DNA of 17,300 nt from Candidatus Zixiibacteriota bacterium (GCA_030597645.1 JAUVRN010000007.1:1-17300), one strand, 5' to 3'. Positions 6,476 through 14,004 are shown, counted from the stretch's first letter. The notes: a model not told the origin generated them from the letters alone. Made by a program: numbers and translations.

Positions 6476-7791
6476 CAGTACGAACGCCCCCGAATGCGGC
6501 CACGCTTCATGAACCCGTCGTAATGGCGCATGAGCAGGTGAGCTTCTATCTGCTGCAGCGTGTCGAGCGCCACACCCACCACGATCAGAATGCTTGTGCC
6601 GCCAAAGTAGTACTGCACTCCGAACTGATTGATCAGCCAGTACGGCACCACGGCGATCAACGCAAAGAAGATGGCACCGGGCAACGTGATGCGGGTGAGC
6701 ACGCGGTCGATGTACTCCGACGTCCTCTTGCCGGGTCGCACGCCAGGAATGAAGCCCCCGTTCTTCTTGAGATTGTCCGCGATGTCCGTAGGATTAAAGA
6801 CGATGGCGGTATAGAAGAACGCGAAGAATACGATGATGATGCCGAGAATGAGCGAATAGGTCCAGCTCGTGTAGTTGAACATGCTCGCGATCGTCTGGAC
6901 CCAGTCGACGTTGGGGAAAAACTGTGCAATCGTAGCCGGGAAGAACATCACCGACTGGGCGAAAATGATCGGGATGACACCGGCCGTGTTGACCGACAGG
7001 GGGATATTGGTCTGGGCACCACCCATCATCCGCCGTCCGACAATGCGCTTGGGGTACTGGACCGGGATCTTGCGCTGGGCCCGCGTCACCATGACAATGG
7101 CCATGACGATGCCCACCATGGGCGCGATGAGGAAGACCTGGGTGAAGAGGTTGCTCTGACCCGAGAGAAGCAGCTGGATCTCTTGCAACACGGCATCGGG
7201 GAACGCCGAGATGATGCCCACATAGATGATCAGTGAGATCCCGTTGCCGATGCCTCGCTCTGTGATCTTCTCACCCAGCCACATCACGAAAATCGTACCG
7301 CAGGTCAACGTCAGGATCACCACGAATCGGAATCCCCATCCCGGATGAGGTACAATGGCGACGTTGCCAAGGCCGGTCAGCGATTCCAGATAGATGGATG
7401 TGCCGTACGCCTGCAGGGAAGCCAGCAGCACCGTGCCGTAACGCGTGTACTGCGTGATCTTGCGGCGCCCCTCTTCCCCCTCTTTCTGGAGACGCTGAAA
7501 GTACGGCACGACCGGTCCCAGAAGCTGCATGATGATCGAGGAGGAAATGTACGGCATGATCCCGAGCGCGAACACCGTCGCCTTGGTGAACGCACCCCCT
7601 ACGAACATGTCGAACATACCGAACAGCGTGCCGCGCGCCTGCTCGAAGTAGGCCGTCAGGGCCGCGCCGTCGATCCCGGGCGTCGGTATGTGGCCGCCAA
7701 TGCGATACACGATGAGGATGCCGAGCGTGAAGAAGACGCGCTCGCGGAGTTCCTTGATCGCAAAGACGTTGCGAAGACTACCTCCGATCAC
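6475..7791 (-). CDS. secY: Protein translocase channel subunit SecY
   Basis: 438 residues with about ten hydrophobic segments, the normal SecY size. SecY forms the protein-conducting pore of the inner membrane with SecE and SecG. TM1 begins near residue 18 (RVFFTLGILIVYRIGGHIPTPG); the TM2 region carries ALGIMPYISSSIIMQLL (75-91); GEKITERGIGNGISLIIY is at 173-190; the cytoplasmic C4 loop holds RKIPVQYPKR (240-249) and the C5 loop GGFIPGVRPGKRT (345-357) with the conserved Arg356. It ends MKRGRIRGRSY. The start is GTG, forming a GTGA overlap with the rplO stop (7788-7791); it gives a family-like N-terminus and no ATG competes nearby. Confidence 0.98.
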   Translation of the reverse strand: MIGGSLRNVFAIKELRERVFFTLGILIVYRIGGHIPTPGIDGAALTAYFEQARGTLFGMFDMFVGGAFTKATVFALGIMPYISSSIIMQLLGPVVPYFQRLQKEGEEGRRKITQYTRYGTVLLASLQAYGTSIYLESLTGLGNVAIVPHPGWGFRFVVILTLTCGTIFVMWLGEKITERGIGNGISLIIYVGIISAFPDAVLQEIQLLLSGQSNLFTQVFLIAPMVGIVMAIVMVTRAQRKIPVQYPKRIVGRRMMGGAQTNIPLSVNTAGVIPIIFAQSVMFFPATIAQFFPNVDWVQTIASMFNYTSWTYSLILGIIIVFFAFFYTAIVFNPTDIADNLKKNGGFIPGVRPGKRTSEYIDRVLTRITLPGAIFFALIAVVPYWLINQFGVQYYFGGTSILIVVGVALDTLQQIEAHLLMRHYDGFMKRGRIRGRSY

Positions 7792-8234
7792 CCAATCACC
7801 TCGCAGCGGCCGCCGGCCTTTTCAATCTTGGCACGAGCCGTCTTGGAAAATGCGTGTGCGTGAACCACCAGGGCGCGCTCCACGTCGCCGGTGCCCAGCA
7901 CCTTGTATCGCTGCCGGCGTGAGTGGATCAGTCCGGCCGAGACGATCACCTCGTGCGTCAGCTCCGCATCGCTCACTTTGTCCAAACGCGCCAGGTTGAG
8001 GGACTCATAGGCTTTGCGGTTGGGATTCTTGAAACCCCGCTTGGGGATCTTGCGGTAGAGCGGCATCTGGCCGCCCTCACGGTGCGCCCTGCGGCGAAAG
8101 CCGGACCGTGACTTGGCTCCCTTGTGGCCCTTGCCGGAGGTTTTGCCCGTACCGGAGCCCGGACCCCGACCGATCCGCTTGCGGTTCTTGGTGGATCCTT
8201 TCGGTGCCTGCAGTTCTCCCAGACGCAGCGACAT
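7788..8234 (-). CDS. rplO: 50S ribosomal protein L15
   Basis: 148 residues, normal length. L15 is a late-assembling large-subunit protein with a long basic N-terminal extension that penetrates the rRNA. The start MSLRLGELQAPKGSTKNRKR and the following GRGPGSGTGKTSGKGHKGAKSRSG are the family signature. The C-terminal globular part ends KIEKAGGRCEVIG. It begins 3 nt after rpmD, and its TGA overlaps the secY GTG start, so SecY synthesis is probably coupled to L15 translation. Confidence 0.98.
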   Translation of the reverse strand: MSLRLGELQAPKGSTKNRKRIGRGPGSGTGKTSGKGHKGAKSRSGFRRRAHREGGQMPLYRKIPKRGFKNPNRKAYESLNLARLDKVSDAELTHEVIVSAGLIHSRRQRYKVLGTGDVERALVVHAHAFSKTARAKIEKAGGRCEVIG

Positions 8235-8237
8235 GAC

Positions 8238-8426
8238 TTAACCCTTTATCTCCTCACACGTGACCAGATGCACCACCGTGTTGACCATGCCGCGGATCGC
8301 CGGATTGTCCGGCTGTACCACCGTCTGATTCAGGCGGCGCAGGCCCAGGTGCCCCAGCGTCAGTTTCTGGTTCCTCTGCCGCCTGATGGCGCTGCGCACC
8401 CACGTAATCTTCAATTGATTGGCCAT
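8238..8426 (-). CDS. rpmD: 50S ribosomal protein L30
   Basis: 62 residues. The protein begins MANQLKITWVRSAIRRQ and contains LTLGHLGLRRLNQTVVQPDNPAIRGMVN, the characteristic L30 core in which the loop GLR-x-LN-x-x-V and the PAIRGM helix contact 23S rRNA. The same frame is open much farther upstream, but only the ATG at 8424-8426 gives the family's N-terminus; the earlier part would lie wholly inside rpsE. It is 10 nt from rpsE and 3 nt from rplO. The stop is TAA. Confidence 0.97.
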   Translation of the reverse strand: MANQLKITWVRSAIRRQRNQKLTLGHLGLRRLNQTVVQPDNPAIRGMVNTVVHLVTCEEIKG

Positions 8427-8436
8427 ACCCGTTCCG

Positions 8437-8994
8437 CTACGCTCCCGGCTGGCCGGCCGCATGGCCGTCCGCCAGGGCCTGAGCCTCTTCCATACTCTTG
8501 GTCGGTTCCTGATTGTCCAGCGAGCGCACGCGCGCGATCTCTTCCTGTGTGCGCAGCCGGTGCAGCCCTTCGATGGTGGCTTTGACCACGTTGTGTGGAT
8601 TGGGCGAACCGAGACACTTGGTGAGCACGTCCTGTACGCCGGCCGACTCAAGGACCGCGCGCACGGCTCCGCCAGCAATCACCCCTGTCCCGGGGGACGC
8701 CGGCTTGAGCATCACCCGCGCCGCACCGAACCGGCCGATCACATCGTGAGGCAGGGTGCCGTCGATGATCGGAATCGTGAAAATCGCCTTTTTGGCAGCC
8801 TCTGTGCCCTTGCGTATGGCTTCCACCACCTCGCGGGCCTTGCCCAGGCCGACACCCACCTTGCCCTGTCGATCACCCACGGCCACCAACGCCGTAAAGC
8901 TGAACCGTCGCCCGCCTTTGACCACCTTGGCCACGCGGTTGATGTGAATGACCTTTTCCTCGTACTCGAGTGACTCAGAAATATTGCGCGCCAT
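8437..8994 (-). CDS. rpsE: 30S ribosomal protein S5
   Basis: 185 residues. S5 lies at the mRNA entry channel and, with S4, affects decoding fidelity. The N-terminal double-stranded-RNA-binding-like domain (about 10-75) contains INRVAKVVKGGRRFSFTALV and the loop GDRQGKVGVGLGKA; the C-terminal domain contains PGTGVIAGGAVRAVLE and the SPNPHNVVKAT segment. A tail of roughly 20 residues after the core (MEEAQALADGHAAGQPGA) is small and hydrophilic. It starts with ATG 10 nt after rplR and stops with TAG 10 nt before rpmD. Confidence 0.98.
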   Translation of the reverse strand: MARNISESLEYEEKVIHINRVAKVVKGGRRFSFTALVAVGDRQGKVGVGLGKAREVVEAIRKGTEAAKKAIFTIPIIDGTLPHDVIGRFGAARVMLKPASPGTGVIAGGAVRAVLESAGVQDVLTKCLGSPNPHNVVKATIEGLHRLRTQEEIARVRSLDNQEPTKSMEEAQALADGHAAGQPGA

Positions 8995-9004
8995 AAGATT
9001 CCAC

Positions 9005-9370
9005 CTAGAACTTCAGCCCGCCTCCGCGAGCCCCTTCCGCGAACATGCGAATGCGACCGTGATAGGGAAAACGATCACGATCGAACACCACGTTTTCGAT
9101 GCCCTGCTCCCTGGCCCGGCCCGCCAGGACCTCGCCCAGTTTCTTGCTCCGCGTTTTCTTGTCCCCGTCGAGGTCGAGACCGGATGCCCGCGACGAGAGC
9201 GCCACCAGGGTCCGGCCGGCGTCGTCGTCGATGATCTGTGCGTACATGTGACGCAGCGACCGGCTCACCACCAGTCGCGGCCGTTCCGCACGGCCCCGGA
9301 TACGCTTGCGGATGCGCTTGCGTCGGCGTGCCGCCCGCGTGACTTTGCTTGTCTGACGTCCCGAACTCAT
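9005..9370 (-). CDS. rplR: 50S ribosomal protein L18
   Basis: 121 residues. L18 binds 5S rRNA and, with L5, fixes it to the central protuberance. The N-terminus is strongly basic (RAARRRKRIRKRIRG at about residues 12-26), followed by the core RPRLVVSRSLRHMYAQIIDDDAGRTL and the end FPYHGRIRMFAEGARGGGLKF, which corresponds to the usual YHGRV-x-ALA-x-AAR-x-x-GL-x-F ending. It starts with ATG after a 35-nt gap from rplF, which holds GGAG about 12 nt before the start; the stop is TAG. Confidence 0.97.
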   Translation of the reverse strand: MSSGRQTSKVTRAARRRKRIRKRIRGRAERPRLVVSRSLRHMYAQIIDDDAGRTLVALSSRASGLDLDGDKKTRSKKLGEVLAGRAREQGIENVVFDRDRFPYHGRIRMFAEGARGGGLKF

Positions 9371-9405
9371 GCCCGCACTCCGGCTCTTCCCTGGGGCGGC
9401 GTGCG

Positions 9406-9942
9406 TTACGCCCCCGTCTTTCCGGCCTTGCGGCGAACCTGCTCGCCAGCGTAGCGAATGCCCTTGCCCTTGTACGGCTCCGGCTTGCGCAGCCTGCGAA
9501 TGCGCGCGGCCAGTTCACCGACGCGCTGTTTGTCGATGCCTTCGACCTTGATCTTGTTGTTGCCCTCGACGGTGAACGCGATCCCCTCGGGGGGCACGAC
9601 CACGATCGGGTGGGAGTAGCCGAGCGCCAGAATCAGACGGTTGCCGGCCAGCTCGGCCCGGTAGCCGACGCCCACCAACTCCAGGTCCTTTGAGAAACCG
9701 TGCGTCACACCGTGGACCATATTGGCCACCAGTTGCCGGGTCAGACCGTGCAAGGAGCGGTGCAGCCGCGCGTCCGATGGCCGATGAATCGTAATCTCTT
9801 CGTCGCCCACCTCGAGCTTCATGTCGGGATGGATACGTTGCACCAGCTCGCCTTTGGGCCCCTTGACCCGCACCTCGAACCCGTCGCACTGGACGTCCGT
9901 GCCCTTCGGCACGGCAATGGGCTGCTTCCCTATGCGTGACAT
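9406..9942 (-). CDS. rplF: 50S ribosomal protein L6
   Basis: 178 residues, two repeated L6 folds (about 1-82 and 83-178). L6 lies near the factor-binding site and sarcin-ricin loop. The start MSRIGKQPIAVPKGTDV is canonical; the second domain contains KDLELVGVGYRAELAGNRLILALGYSHPI, and the C-terminus carries IRRLRKPEPYKGKGIRYAGE, the most conserved stretch of the family. It begins one nt after the rpsH stop, so the two are closely coupled. The stop is TAA. Confidence 0.98.
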   Translation of the reverse strand: MSRIGKQPIAVPKGTDVQCDGFEVRVKGPKGELVQRIHPDMKLEVGDEEITIHRPSDARLHRSLHGLTRQLVANMVHGVTHGFSKDLELVGVGYRAELAGNRLILALGYSHPIVVVPPEGIAFTVEGNNKIKVEGIDKQRVGELAARIRRLRKPEPYKGKGIRYAGEQVRRKAGKTGA

Positions 9943-9943
9943 C

Positions 9944-10339
9944 TTACCACACCCTGAAAAGCACTTCGCCGCCCACGCGCTGCCGCTCGGCCTGATGGCC
10001 GGTCAGGATGCCGTGCGACGTGGACAATACCGTGATACCGAGTTTGCGGTTGAGGCCCCTGAGGTCGCGCACCGACGCGTAGCGCCGGAGGCTCGGCTTG
10101 GAAAGGCGCAGCAGGCCGTTGATGATGGGTTGCTCGTGCCGGTCGTACCTGGGATACACGCGCAGAATGTTCTGGCGGTGGTCCGGGATCTCGATCGCGC
10201 GGCGGATGAAACGGTGCGCCAACAGCACACGGGCGACCTCGCACTTCATGCGCGAGGACGGAATGTCCACCTTCTTGTGATGAGCCCGCGAGGCGTTACG
10301 AACGCGCGTCAGCATATCGGCTATGGGATCAGTATGCAT
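9944..10339 (-). CDS. rpsH: 30S ribosomal protein S8
   Basis: 131 residues. S8 binds the central domain of 16S rRNA and in E. coli is also the repressor of the spc operon. The N-terminus (TDPIADMLTRVRNA) and the C-terminus (LSTSHGILTGHQAERQRVGGEVLFRVW) match the family; the C-terminal STS-x-G-(I/V)-(M/L)-T core and GGEVL-x-x-VW end are retained. The middle section (about 60-85) has more Arg and Pro than usual but keeps family length. It starts with ATG 12 nt after rpsN. I see no clear S8-binding rRNA mimic near rplE from the sequence alone. Confidence 0.97.
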   Translation of the reverse strand: MHTDPIADMLTRVRNASRAHHKKVDIPSSRMKCEVARVLLAHRFIRRAIEIPDHRQNILRVYPRYDRHEQPIINGLLRLSKPSLRRYASVRDLRGLNRKLGITVLSTSHGILTGHQAERQRVGGEVLFRVW

Positions 10340-10351
10340 CCTCGTGACTTC

Positions 10352-10537
10352 CTACCAGCTCGCCTTGACGACACCCGGGATCTCACCGCGCAGTGCCAGT
10401 TCACGGAAGCAGATACGGCACATGCCGAAGCGACGCAAAAACGCGCGCGGCCGGCCGCACCGGTGACAGCGATTGTACGCCCGCACGGCGAATTTCGGCG
10501 TACGCTGCGATTTGACGATCAAACACTTCTTAGCCAT
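10352..10537 (-). CDS. rpsN: 30S ribosomal protein S14, zinc-binding type
   Basis: 61 residues, the short zinc form (often called type Z) rather than the long about 100-residue zinc-free form. Cys24, Cys27, Cys40 and Cys43 make the C-x2-C-x12-C-x2-C site in RCHRCGRPRAFLRRFGMCRIC, followed by FRELALRGEIPGVVKASW, a canonical ending. S14 is a head protein near the A and P sites. It follows rplE by 2 nt and precedes rpsH by 12 nt, the standard position in the spc block. The stop is TAG. Confidence 0.98.
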   Translation of the reverse strand: MAKKCLIVKSQRTPKFAVRAYNRCHRCGRPRAFLRRFGMCRICFRELALRGEIPGVVKASW

Positions 10538-10539
10538 AC

Positions 10540-11085
10540 CTATCCTTGCTTGCGAAACGGCATGCCCAGCTCCGAGAGCAGGGCGAGCGCCTCCGGATCC
10601 GTCTTGGCCGACGTCACGATGGTCAGGTTGAGACCACGGATCTTGTCGATCTTGTCATAGTCGATCTCCGGAAAAATAATCTGCTCCCGAATCCCGACCG
10701 TGTAGTTGCCGCGACCGTCGAACCCCTTCGGTGAGAGCCCGCGAAAGTCACGAATGCGCGGTACCGCCGCGTGGATGAACCGCTCCAGCATCTCCCACAT
10801 GCGTGCGCGCCGCAGCGTGACCGAGACGCCCACCGGCATACCGTCGCGGAGCTTGAAATTCGCGATGGACTTGCGGGCCCGTCGCACGACCGGCTTCTGG
10901 CCCGAGATCACCGCCAGATCACGGACGGCGGACTCCACGACCTTGGGATTGGCCACGGCCTCCCCACAGCCGATGTTGAGCACGGCCTTCTCGATCCGCG
11001 GAATTTCCATCGGGTTGGCGTAGCTGAACTGCTCGCGCAGCTTCGGTCTCACGCGTTCCTGGTAAATATCCTTCAGACGTTCCAT
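10540..11085 (-). CDS. rplE: 50S ribosomal protein L5
   Basis: 181 residues, normal length. L5 binds 5S rRNA and contacts the P-site tRNA elbow. Family landmarks are IPRIEKAVLNIGCGEAV near residues 28-44, GQKPVVRRARKSIANFKLRDGMPVG near 62-86, RIRDFRGLSPKGFDGRGNYTVGI in the middle, and the C-terminal TSAKTDPEALALLSELGMPF. It begins with ATG 15 nt after rplX and ends with TAG 2 nt before rpsN. Confidence 0.98.
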   Translation of the reverse strand: MERLKDIYQERVRPKLREQFSYANPMEIPRIEKAVLNIGCGEAVANPKVVESAVRDLAVISGQKPVVRRARKSIANFKLRDGMPVGVSVTLRRARMWEMLERFIHAAVPRIRDFRGLSPKGFDGRGNYTVGIREQIIFPEIDYDKIDKIRGLNLTIVTSAKTDPEALALLSELGMPFRKQG

Positions 11086-11100
11086 CGCTGCCGATCAGGA

Positions 11101-11415
11101 TTAGACCGGTTCTCCCGAGAGCCGATCGATCCGAAACTTGGTTTTCTTTCCGCCGTCGCCCTCGCGCCAGACAAAGCCGACCTTGACTTTGCTGCCGTCG
11201 CGGTACAATGCCACATTGGACTCGTGAATCGAGCCCTCGCGCTCCACGATCCCGCCCTTGGGATTGCGCTGTGTAGGCCGCGTGTGACGCTTGACCAGAC
11301 GTACGCCCTCCACCAGTACTCGGTTTTTCTTGGGGTCGGCGCGCAACACCCGTCCCGTCTTGCCCTTGTCGTTGCCCGACAGCACGATGACCATGTCGCC
11401 CTTGCGAATCTTCAT
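11101..11415 (-). CDS. rplX: 50S ribosomal protein L24
   Basis: 104 residues. L24 is an early assembly initiator that binds the 5' part of 23S rRNA and lies by the tunnel exit. The KOW motif is at about residues 3-30 (IRKGDMVIVLSGNDKGKTGRVL); the centre has VEGVRLVKRHTRPTQRNPKGGIVEREG, and the second half NVALYRDGSKVKVGFVWREG ends in a short basic tail. It starts with ATG one nt after the rplN stop, suggesting coupling, and ends with TAA 15 nt before rplE. Confidence 0.97.
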   Translation of the reverse strand: MKIRKGDMVIVLSGNDKGKTGRVLRADPKKNRVLVEGVRLVKRHTRPTQRNPKGGIVEREGSIHESNVALYRDGSKVKVGFVWREGDGGKKTKFRIDRLSGEPV

Positions 11416-11416
11416 C

Positions 11417-11785
11417 CTAGAGCACCTCAGGCGCCAGCGAGACGATCTTCATAAACTGACGCTCGCGGAGTTCCCGTGCCACGGGACCGAAGATACGCGT
11501 GCCCCGCGGCTCCATCTGGTCGTTGATGATCACGGCCGCGTTTTCCGAAAACCGGATGTAGGTTCCGTCGCGGCGCCGTGTCGTGGACCGTGTGCGGACT
11601 ACGACGGCCTTGCAGATTTCGCCTTTCTTCACCTGACCACCCGGAATGGCATCCTTGACTGAGGCGACAATGATGTCGCCGATCCGGGCATAGCGTCGAC
11701 GCGTCCCCCCCAGCACGCGAAAACACATGATCTCCTTGGCGCCCGAATTGTCCGCCACGGTGAGACGCGAATACTCCTGAATCAT
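11417..11785 (-). CDS. rplN: 50S ribosomal protein L14
   Basis: 122 residues, exactly the usual length. L14 lies at the subunit interface and contacts 16S rRNA. The start MIQEYSRLTVADNSGAKEIMC, the middle GDIIVASVKDAIPGGQVKKGE, and the FSENAAVIINDQMEPRGTRIFGPVARELRE block are near-invariant family elements. The ATG overlaps the rpsQ stop as ATGA (11782-11785); the TAG stop is one nt before rplX. This tight packing suggests coupled translation of rpsQ, rplN and rplX. Confidence 0.98.
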   Translation of the reverse strand: MIQEYSRLTVADNSGAKEIMCFRVLGGTRRRYARIGDIIVASVKDAIPGGQVKKGEICKAVVVRTRSTTRRRDGTYIRFSENAAVIINDQMEPRGTRIFGPVARELRERQFMKIVSLAPEVL

Positions 11786-12054
11786 ACCGCCGCTGCCTTC
11801 TCCAGTACATCCACCAGCCGCCAGCGCTTGAGCTTGGAGAGAGGTCGTGTCTCCATCACCCGGACCCGGTCTCCCACCCCCGCCGCCTGATCGGCGTCGT
11901 GCGCATATAGCTTGGCGTGCAGACGGATGGTCTTGCCGTACAACTTGTGCTGAAGCGTTCGCTCCACTTCAACCACGATCATCTTGTTCGCCCCGTTCTT
12001 GACTACCCGGCCGACGCGCGTCTTGCGCCGGGGGCGTGCCACCGCGTCACTCAC
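11782..12054 (-). CDS. rpsQ: 30S ribosomal protein S17 (GTG start)
   Basis: 90 residues. S17 is an early OB-fold protein binding the 5' domain of 16S rRNA. The core KTRVGRVVKNGANKMIVVEVERTLQHKLYGKTIRLHAKLYAHD is characteristic, followed by GVGDRVRVMETRPLSKLKRWRLVDVLEKA. The start is GTG at 12052-12054, making a GTGA overlap with the rpmC stop; there is no ATG that would keep the conserved N-terminal region. Its own TGA overlaps the rplN ATG. It is flanked by overlaps on both sides. Confidence 0.97.
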   Translation of the reverse strand: MSDAVARPRRKTRVGRVVKNGANKMIVVEVERTLQHKLYGKTIRLHAKLYAHDADQAAGVGDRVRVMETRPLSKLKRWRLVDVLEKAAAV

Positions 12055-12275
12055 TTTGATCCCTCCGGACGGGCTACCGATCGAATCTCGAGCTCGTCCT
12101 CACGTAATACCGTTTCGATCCGCGCGAGCTCGCGGCGCATGGACCGCAAGTTCAACGGATTGTTGATCTCCTGCACCCGCTTGCGAAGCCGCAGATTGAA
12201 TAGCTCCTCCACGAGTTCGTGGTGTTTCTGGAGCAGTTCCTCGCGCGTCAGGTCGCGCAGCATCTCGGTCTTCAT
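12051..12275 (-). CDS. rpmC: 50S ribosomal protein L29
   Basis: 74 residues, a two-helix protein at the tunnel exit that forms part of the docking site for trigger factor and SRP. The sequence has the family pattern LRDLTREELLQKHHELVEELFNLRLRKRVQEINNPLNLRSMRRELARIETVLRE in sense: long helix one, the N-P-x-x-(I/L)-R-x-x-(R/K) turn, and helix two. It starts with ATG 6 nt after rplP and ends in TGA inside the GTGA overlap with rpsQ. A short tail follows the second helix. Confidence 0.96.
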   Translation of the reverse strand: MKTEMLRDLTREELLQKHHELVEELFNLRLRKRVQEINNPLNLRSMRRELARIETVLREDELEIRSVARPEGSK

Positions 12276-12281
12276 CCTGGC

Positions 12282-12695
12282 CTACAGTTCCGACCGCTTT
12301 ACAAAGCGGGTCTTGCATGGCAGCTTGTCTGCCGCCAGTTCCAGGGCCGTGCGGGCCAGGCCCGACTCCACGCCCTCCACCTCAAAGATCACGCGCCCCG
12401 GTTTGACCACCGCCACCCAGAATTCCGGTGCACCCTTACCCTTGCCCATGCGCGTTTCCGCCGGCTTCTGCGTAACCGGCTTGTGGGGAAACACTCGAAT
12501 CCACACCTTGCCGCCACGTTTGATCCGTCGCGTCAGCGCCACACGGGCGGCCTCGATCTGACGGGCCGTGACCCAGGCACATTCGGTCGCCTTGAGCCCG
12601 AACTCGCCAAAGCTGATGTCGGACCCCCGGTACGCTTTGCCGTTGCGTCGACCACGCTGCTGCTTGCGGAACTTGACCCGCTTGGGCATCAACAT
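12282..12695 (-). CDS. rplP: 50S ribosomal protein L16
   Basis: 137 residues, normal length. L16 is positioned near the A-site tRNA elbow and the central protuberance and is needed for late large-subunit maturation. The start MLMPKRVKFRKQQRGRRNG, the GDISFGEFGLKA-like segment (SDISFGEFGLKATECAWVTARQIEAAR) and GGKVWIRVFPHKPVTQKPAETRMGKGKGAPE are all typical. It starts with ATG 7 nt after rpsC and ends with TAG 6 nt before rpmC. Confidence 0.98.
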   Translation of the reverse strand: MLMPKRVKFRKQQRGRRNGKAYRGSDISFGEFGLKATECAWVTARQIEAARVALTRRIKRGGKVWIRVFPHKPVTQKPAETRMGKGKGAPEFWVAVVKPGRVIFEVEGVESGLARTALELAADKLPCKTRFVKRSEL

Positions 12696-12702
12696 CGCTC
12701 AG

Positions 12703-13500
12703 CTATCCCTCTTTGCCTTCGCGGCCGCTGCCGCCGCTGCCGCCGCTGCCGCCGCGACGGTCACCCCGACCGCGCCGCGGGCGATCGGACCGATCCCGGC
12801 GACGCCCATCGAGACGCTGCGGATCCCCGGGCGTCTGGTCCGCGGGCTGTGCCGTTTCCATGGTCAGTTCGCCGGCCCCGTGCACCTCACCGCGGCAGAT
12901 CCAGACCTTGATCCCGATCGTACCGTAGGTGGTATGGGCCGTGGACTGCGCATAGTCGATGTCCGCGCGCAGCGTGTGGAGCGGAATCCGTCCGTCCATG
13001 TACTTTTCTGTCCGCGCGATCTCACGCCCGCCCAGGCGCCCCCCGCACATCACCTTGATGCCTTCGGCCCCCATCTTCATGGAGGAGGAGAGGGCACGCT
13101 TCATGGCCCGGCGAAAACTGATCCGCCCCTCGAGCTTCCGCGCGATACCCTCGGCCACCAGCTTGGATACCAGTTCGGGCTTGCGGACCTCCACGATGTT
13201 GATTGTGATCTCCTTGGAGGTAAGCAGCTGCAACTCCTCTTTGAGCTTGTCCACTTCGGCGCCCTTGCGGCCGATGACGATTCCGGGCTTGGACGTGTGA
13301 ATGTCCACGGTCACCCTCTTGGGCGCGCGCAGTATGTCGATCCTGGCCAAACCCGCGTTCTGAAGGCGCTTCGCCGTGTAGCGGCGAATGGTCAGATCTT
13401 CCTTCAGAAAGCGTGCGTAGTCGCGGTCGGCGAACCAGCGCGATTGCCAGGTCTTAATGATGCCGAGCCGCAGCCCGATCGGATGCGTCTTCTGTCCCAT
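12703..13500 (-). CDS. rpsC: 30S ribosomal protein S3 with Arg/Gly/Ser-rich C-terminal tail
   Basis: 265 residues; usual S3 is about 210-230. S3 lines the mRNA entry tunnel and has helicase-like activity with S4 and S5. The start MGQKTHPIGLRLGI is canonical. A KH type II domain (about 40-110) carries the GIVIGRKG loop at 73-80, and the C-terminal domain includes MCGGRLGGREIARTE (151-165) and GIKVWICRGEV (196-206). After about residue 210 follows a low-complexity tail rich in Asp, Arg and Gly, ending in three GGS repeats (about 250-258) and REGKEG. The tail's DNA is a 9-nt tandem repeat, listed separately. It starts 6 nt after rplV and ends with TAG 7 nt before rplP. Confidence 0.98.
   Translation of the reverse strand: MGQKTHPIGLRLGIIKTWQSRWFADRDYARFLKEDLTIRRYTAKRLQNAGLARIDILRAPKRVTVDIHTSKPGIVIGRKGAEVDKLKEELQLLTSKEITINIVEVRKPELVSKLVAEGIARKLEGRISFRRAMKRALSSSMKMGAEGIKVMCGGRLGGREIARTEKYMDGRIPLHTLRADIDYAQSTAHTTYGTIGIKVWICRGEVHGAGELTMETAQPADQTPGDPQRLDGRRRDRSDRPRRGRGDRRGGSGGSGGSGREGKEG
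12724..12750. repeat. Three perfect tandem copies of a 9-nt unit in rpsC
   Basis: GCCGCTGCC occurs three times in a row at 12724-12732, 12733-12741 and 12742-12750 (plus-strand reading), continuing imperfectly as GCCGCG. On the coding strand it specifies Gly-Gly-Ser units in the S3 C-terminal tail. Because the unit is a multiple of three, copy-number change would lengthen or shorten the tail without shifting frame. Confidence 0.9.
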
Positions 13501-13506
13501 ACCCGC

Positions 13507-13992
13507 CTAGTCTTCTCCCTCTGCAGCGCTCTTGCGCTGCGCGCGCTTTGTGCTCGAACTCCGGGTGCGTGTTTTCGCCGGTCGCGTGCGCGGGGTCGCC
13601 TTGGCCTCCGCCTTGCCGGCTTTCCGGTCACCCTTGGACTGCTCTGGCGTATGCTCGCCTTCGACGACCACCGTAAGGTGGCAAAGGCGCTTCTTGATCC
13701 GGTACGCCCGGCCCATGGCCATGGGCCGAATGCGCTTCATCACGGGCCCGCCGGCGACGAAGATGCACGAGATGCGCAGGTCCTCGGACTTGAGCTTGGC
13801 CGTGCCCTCGACGGCCAGGGCATTGGCCGTGGCCGAAAGAACGGTCTTGCGAACGGGCACGGCGGCCGCGCGCGGCATGACCGCGAGCATGCTCAGGGCC
13901 TCATTCACCGACTTGCCCCGCACGACATCCGCCACCAGGCGCATCTTGCGGGCCGACCCTCGTAGGAACCTTGCGCGTGCTGTAGCCTGCAT
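13507..13992 (-). CDS. rplV: 50S ribosomal protein L22 with basic C-terminal tail
   Basis: 161 residues; the core is normally about 110. L22 lines the peptide exit tunnel through its long beta hairpin. The N-terminal part (RARFLRGSARKMRLVADVVRGK) and the hairpin region ISCIFVAGGPVMKRIRPMAMGRAYRIKKRLCHLTVVV (about 74-110) match the family, including the RP-x-A-x-GRA-x-x-I-x-KR loop tip that contributes to macrolide and nascent-chain contacts. From about residue 113 a Lys/Arg/Thr/Ser/Ala-rich tail of nearly 50 residues follows, probably disordered. It starts 12 nt after rpsS and stops with TAG 6 nt before rpsC. Confidence 0.98.
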   Translation of the reverse strand: MQATARARFLRGSARKMRLVADVVRGKSVNEALSMLAVMPRAAAVPVRKTVLSATANALAVEGTAKLKSEDLRISCIFVAGGPVMKRIRPMAMGRAYRIKKRLCHLTVVVEGEHTPEQSKGDRKAGKAEAKATPRTRPAKTRTRSSSTKRAQRKSAAEGED

Positions 13993-14004
13993 GATCTCGT
14001 CTCG

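Noticed and set aside
6349..7236. Plus-strand frame opposite adk and secY rich in His, Asp and Arg
   Set aside because: Composition is a shadow of hydrophobic secY codons read in reverse; no independent support.
12568..13965. Plus-strand open frame of 465 codons opposite rplP, rpsC and rplV
   Set aside because: Spans three well-conserved minus-strand genes; its alanine-rich run is only the reverse of the GGS repeat in rpsC.
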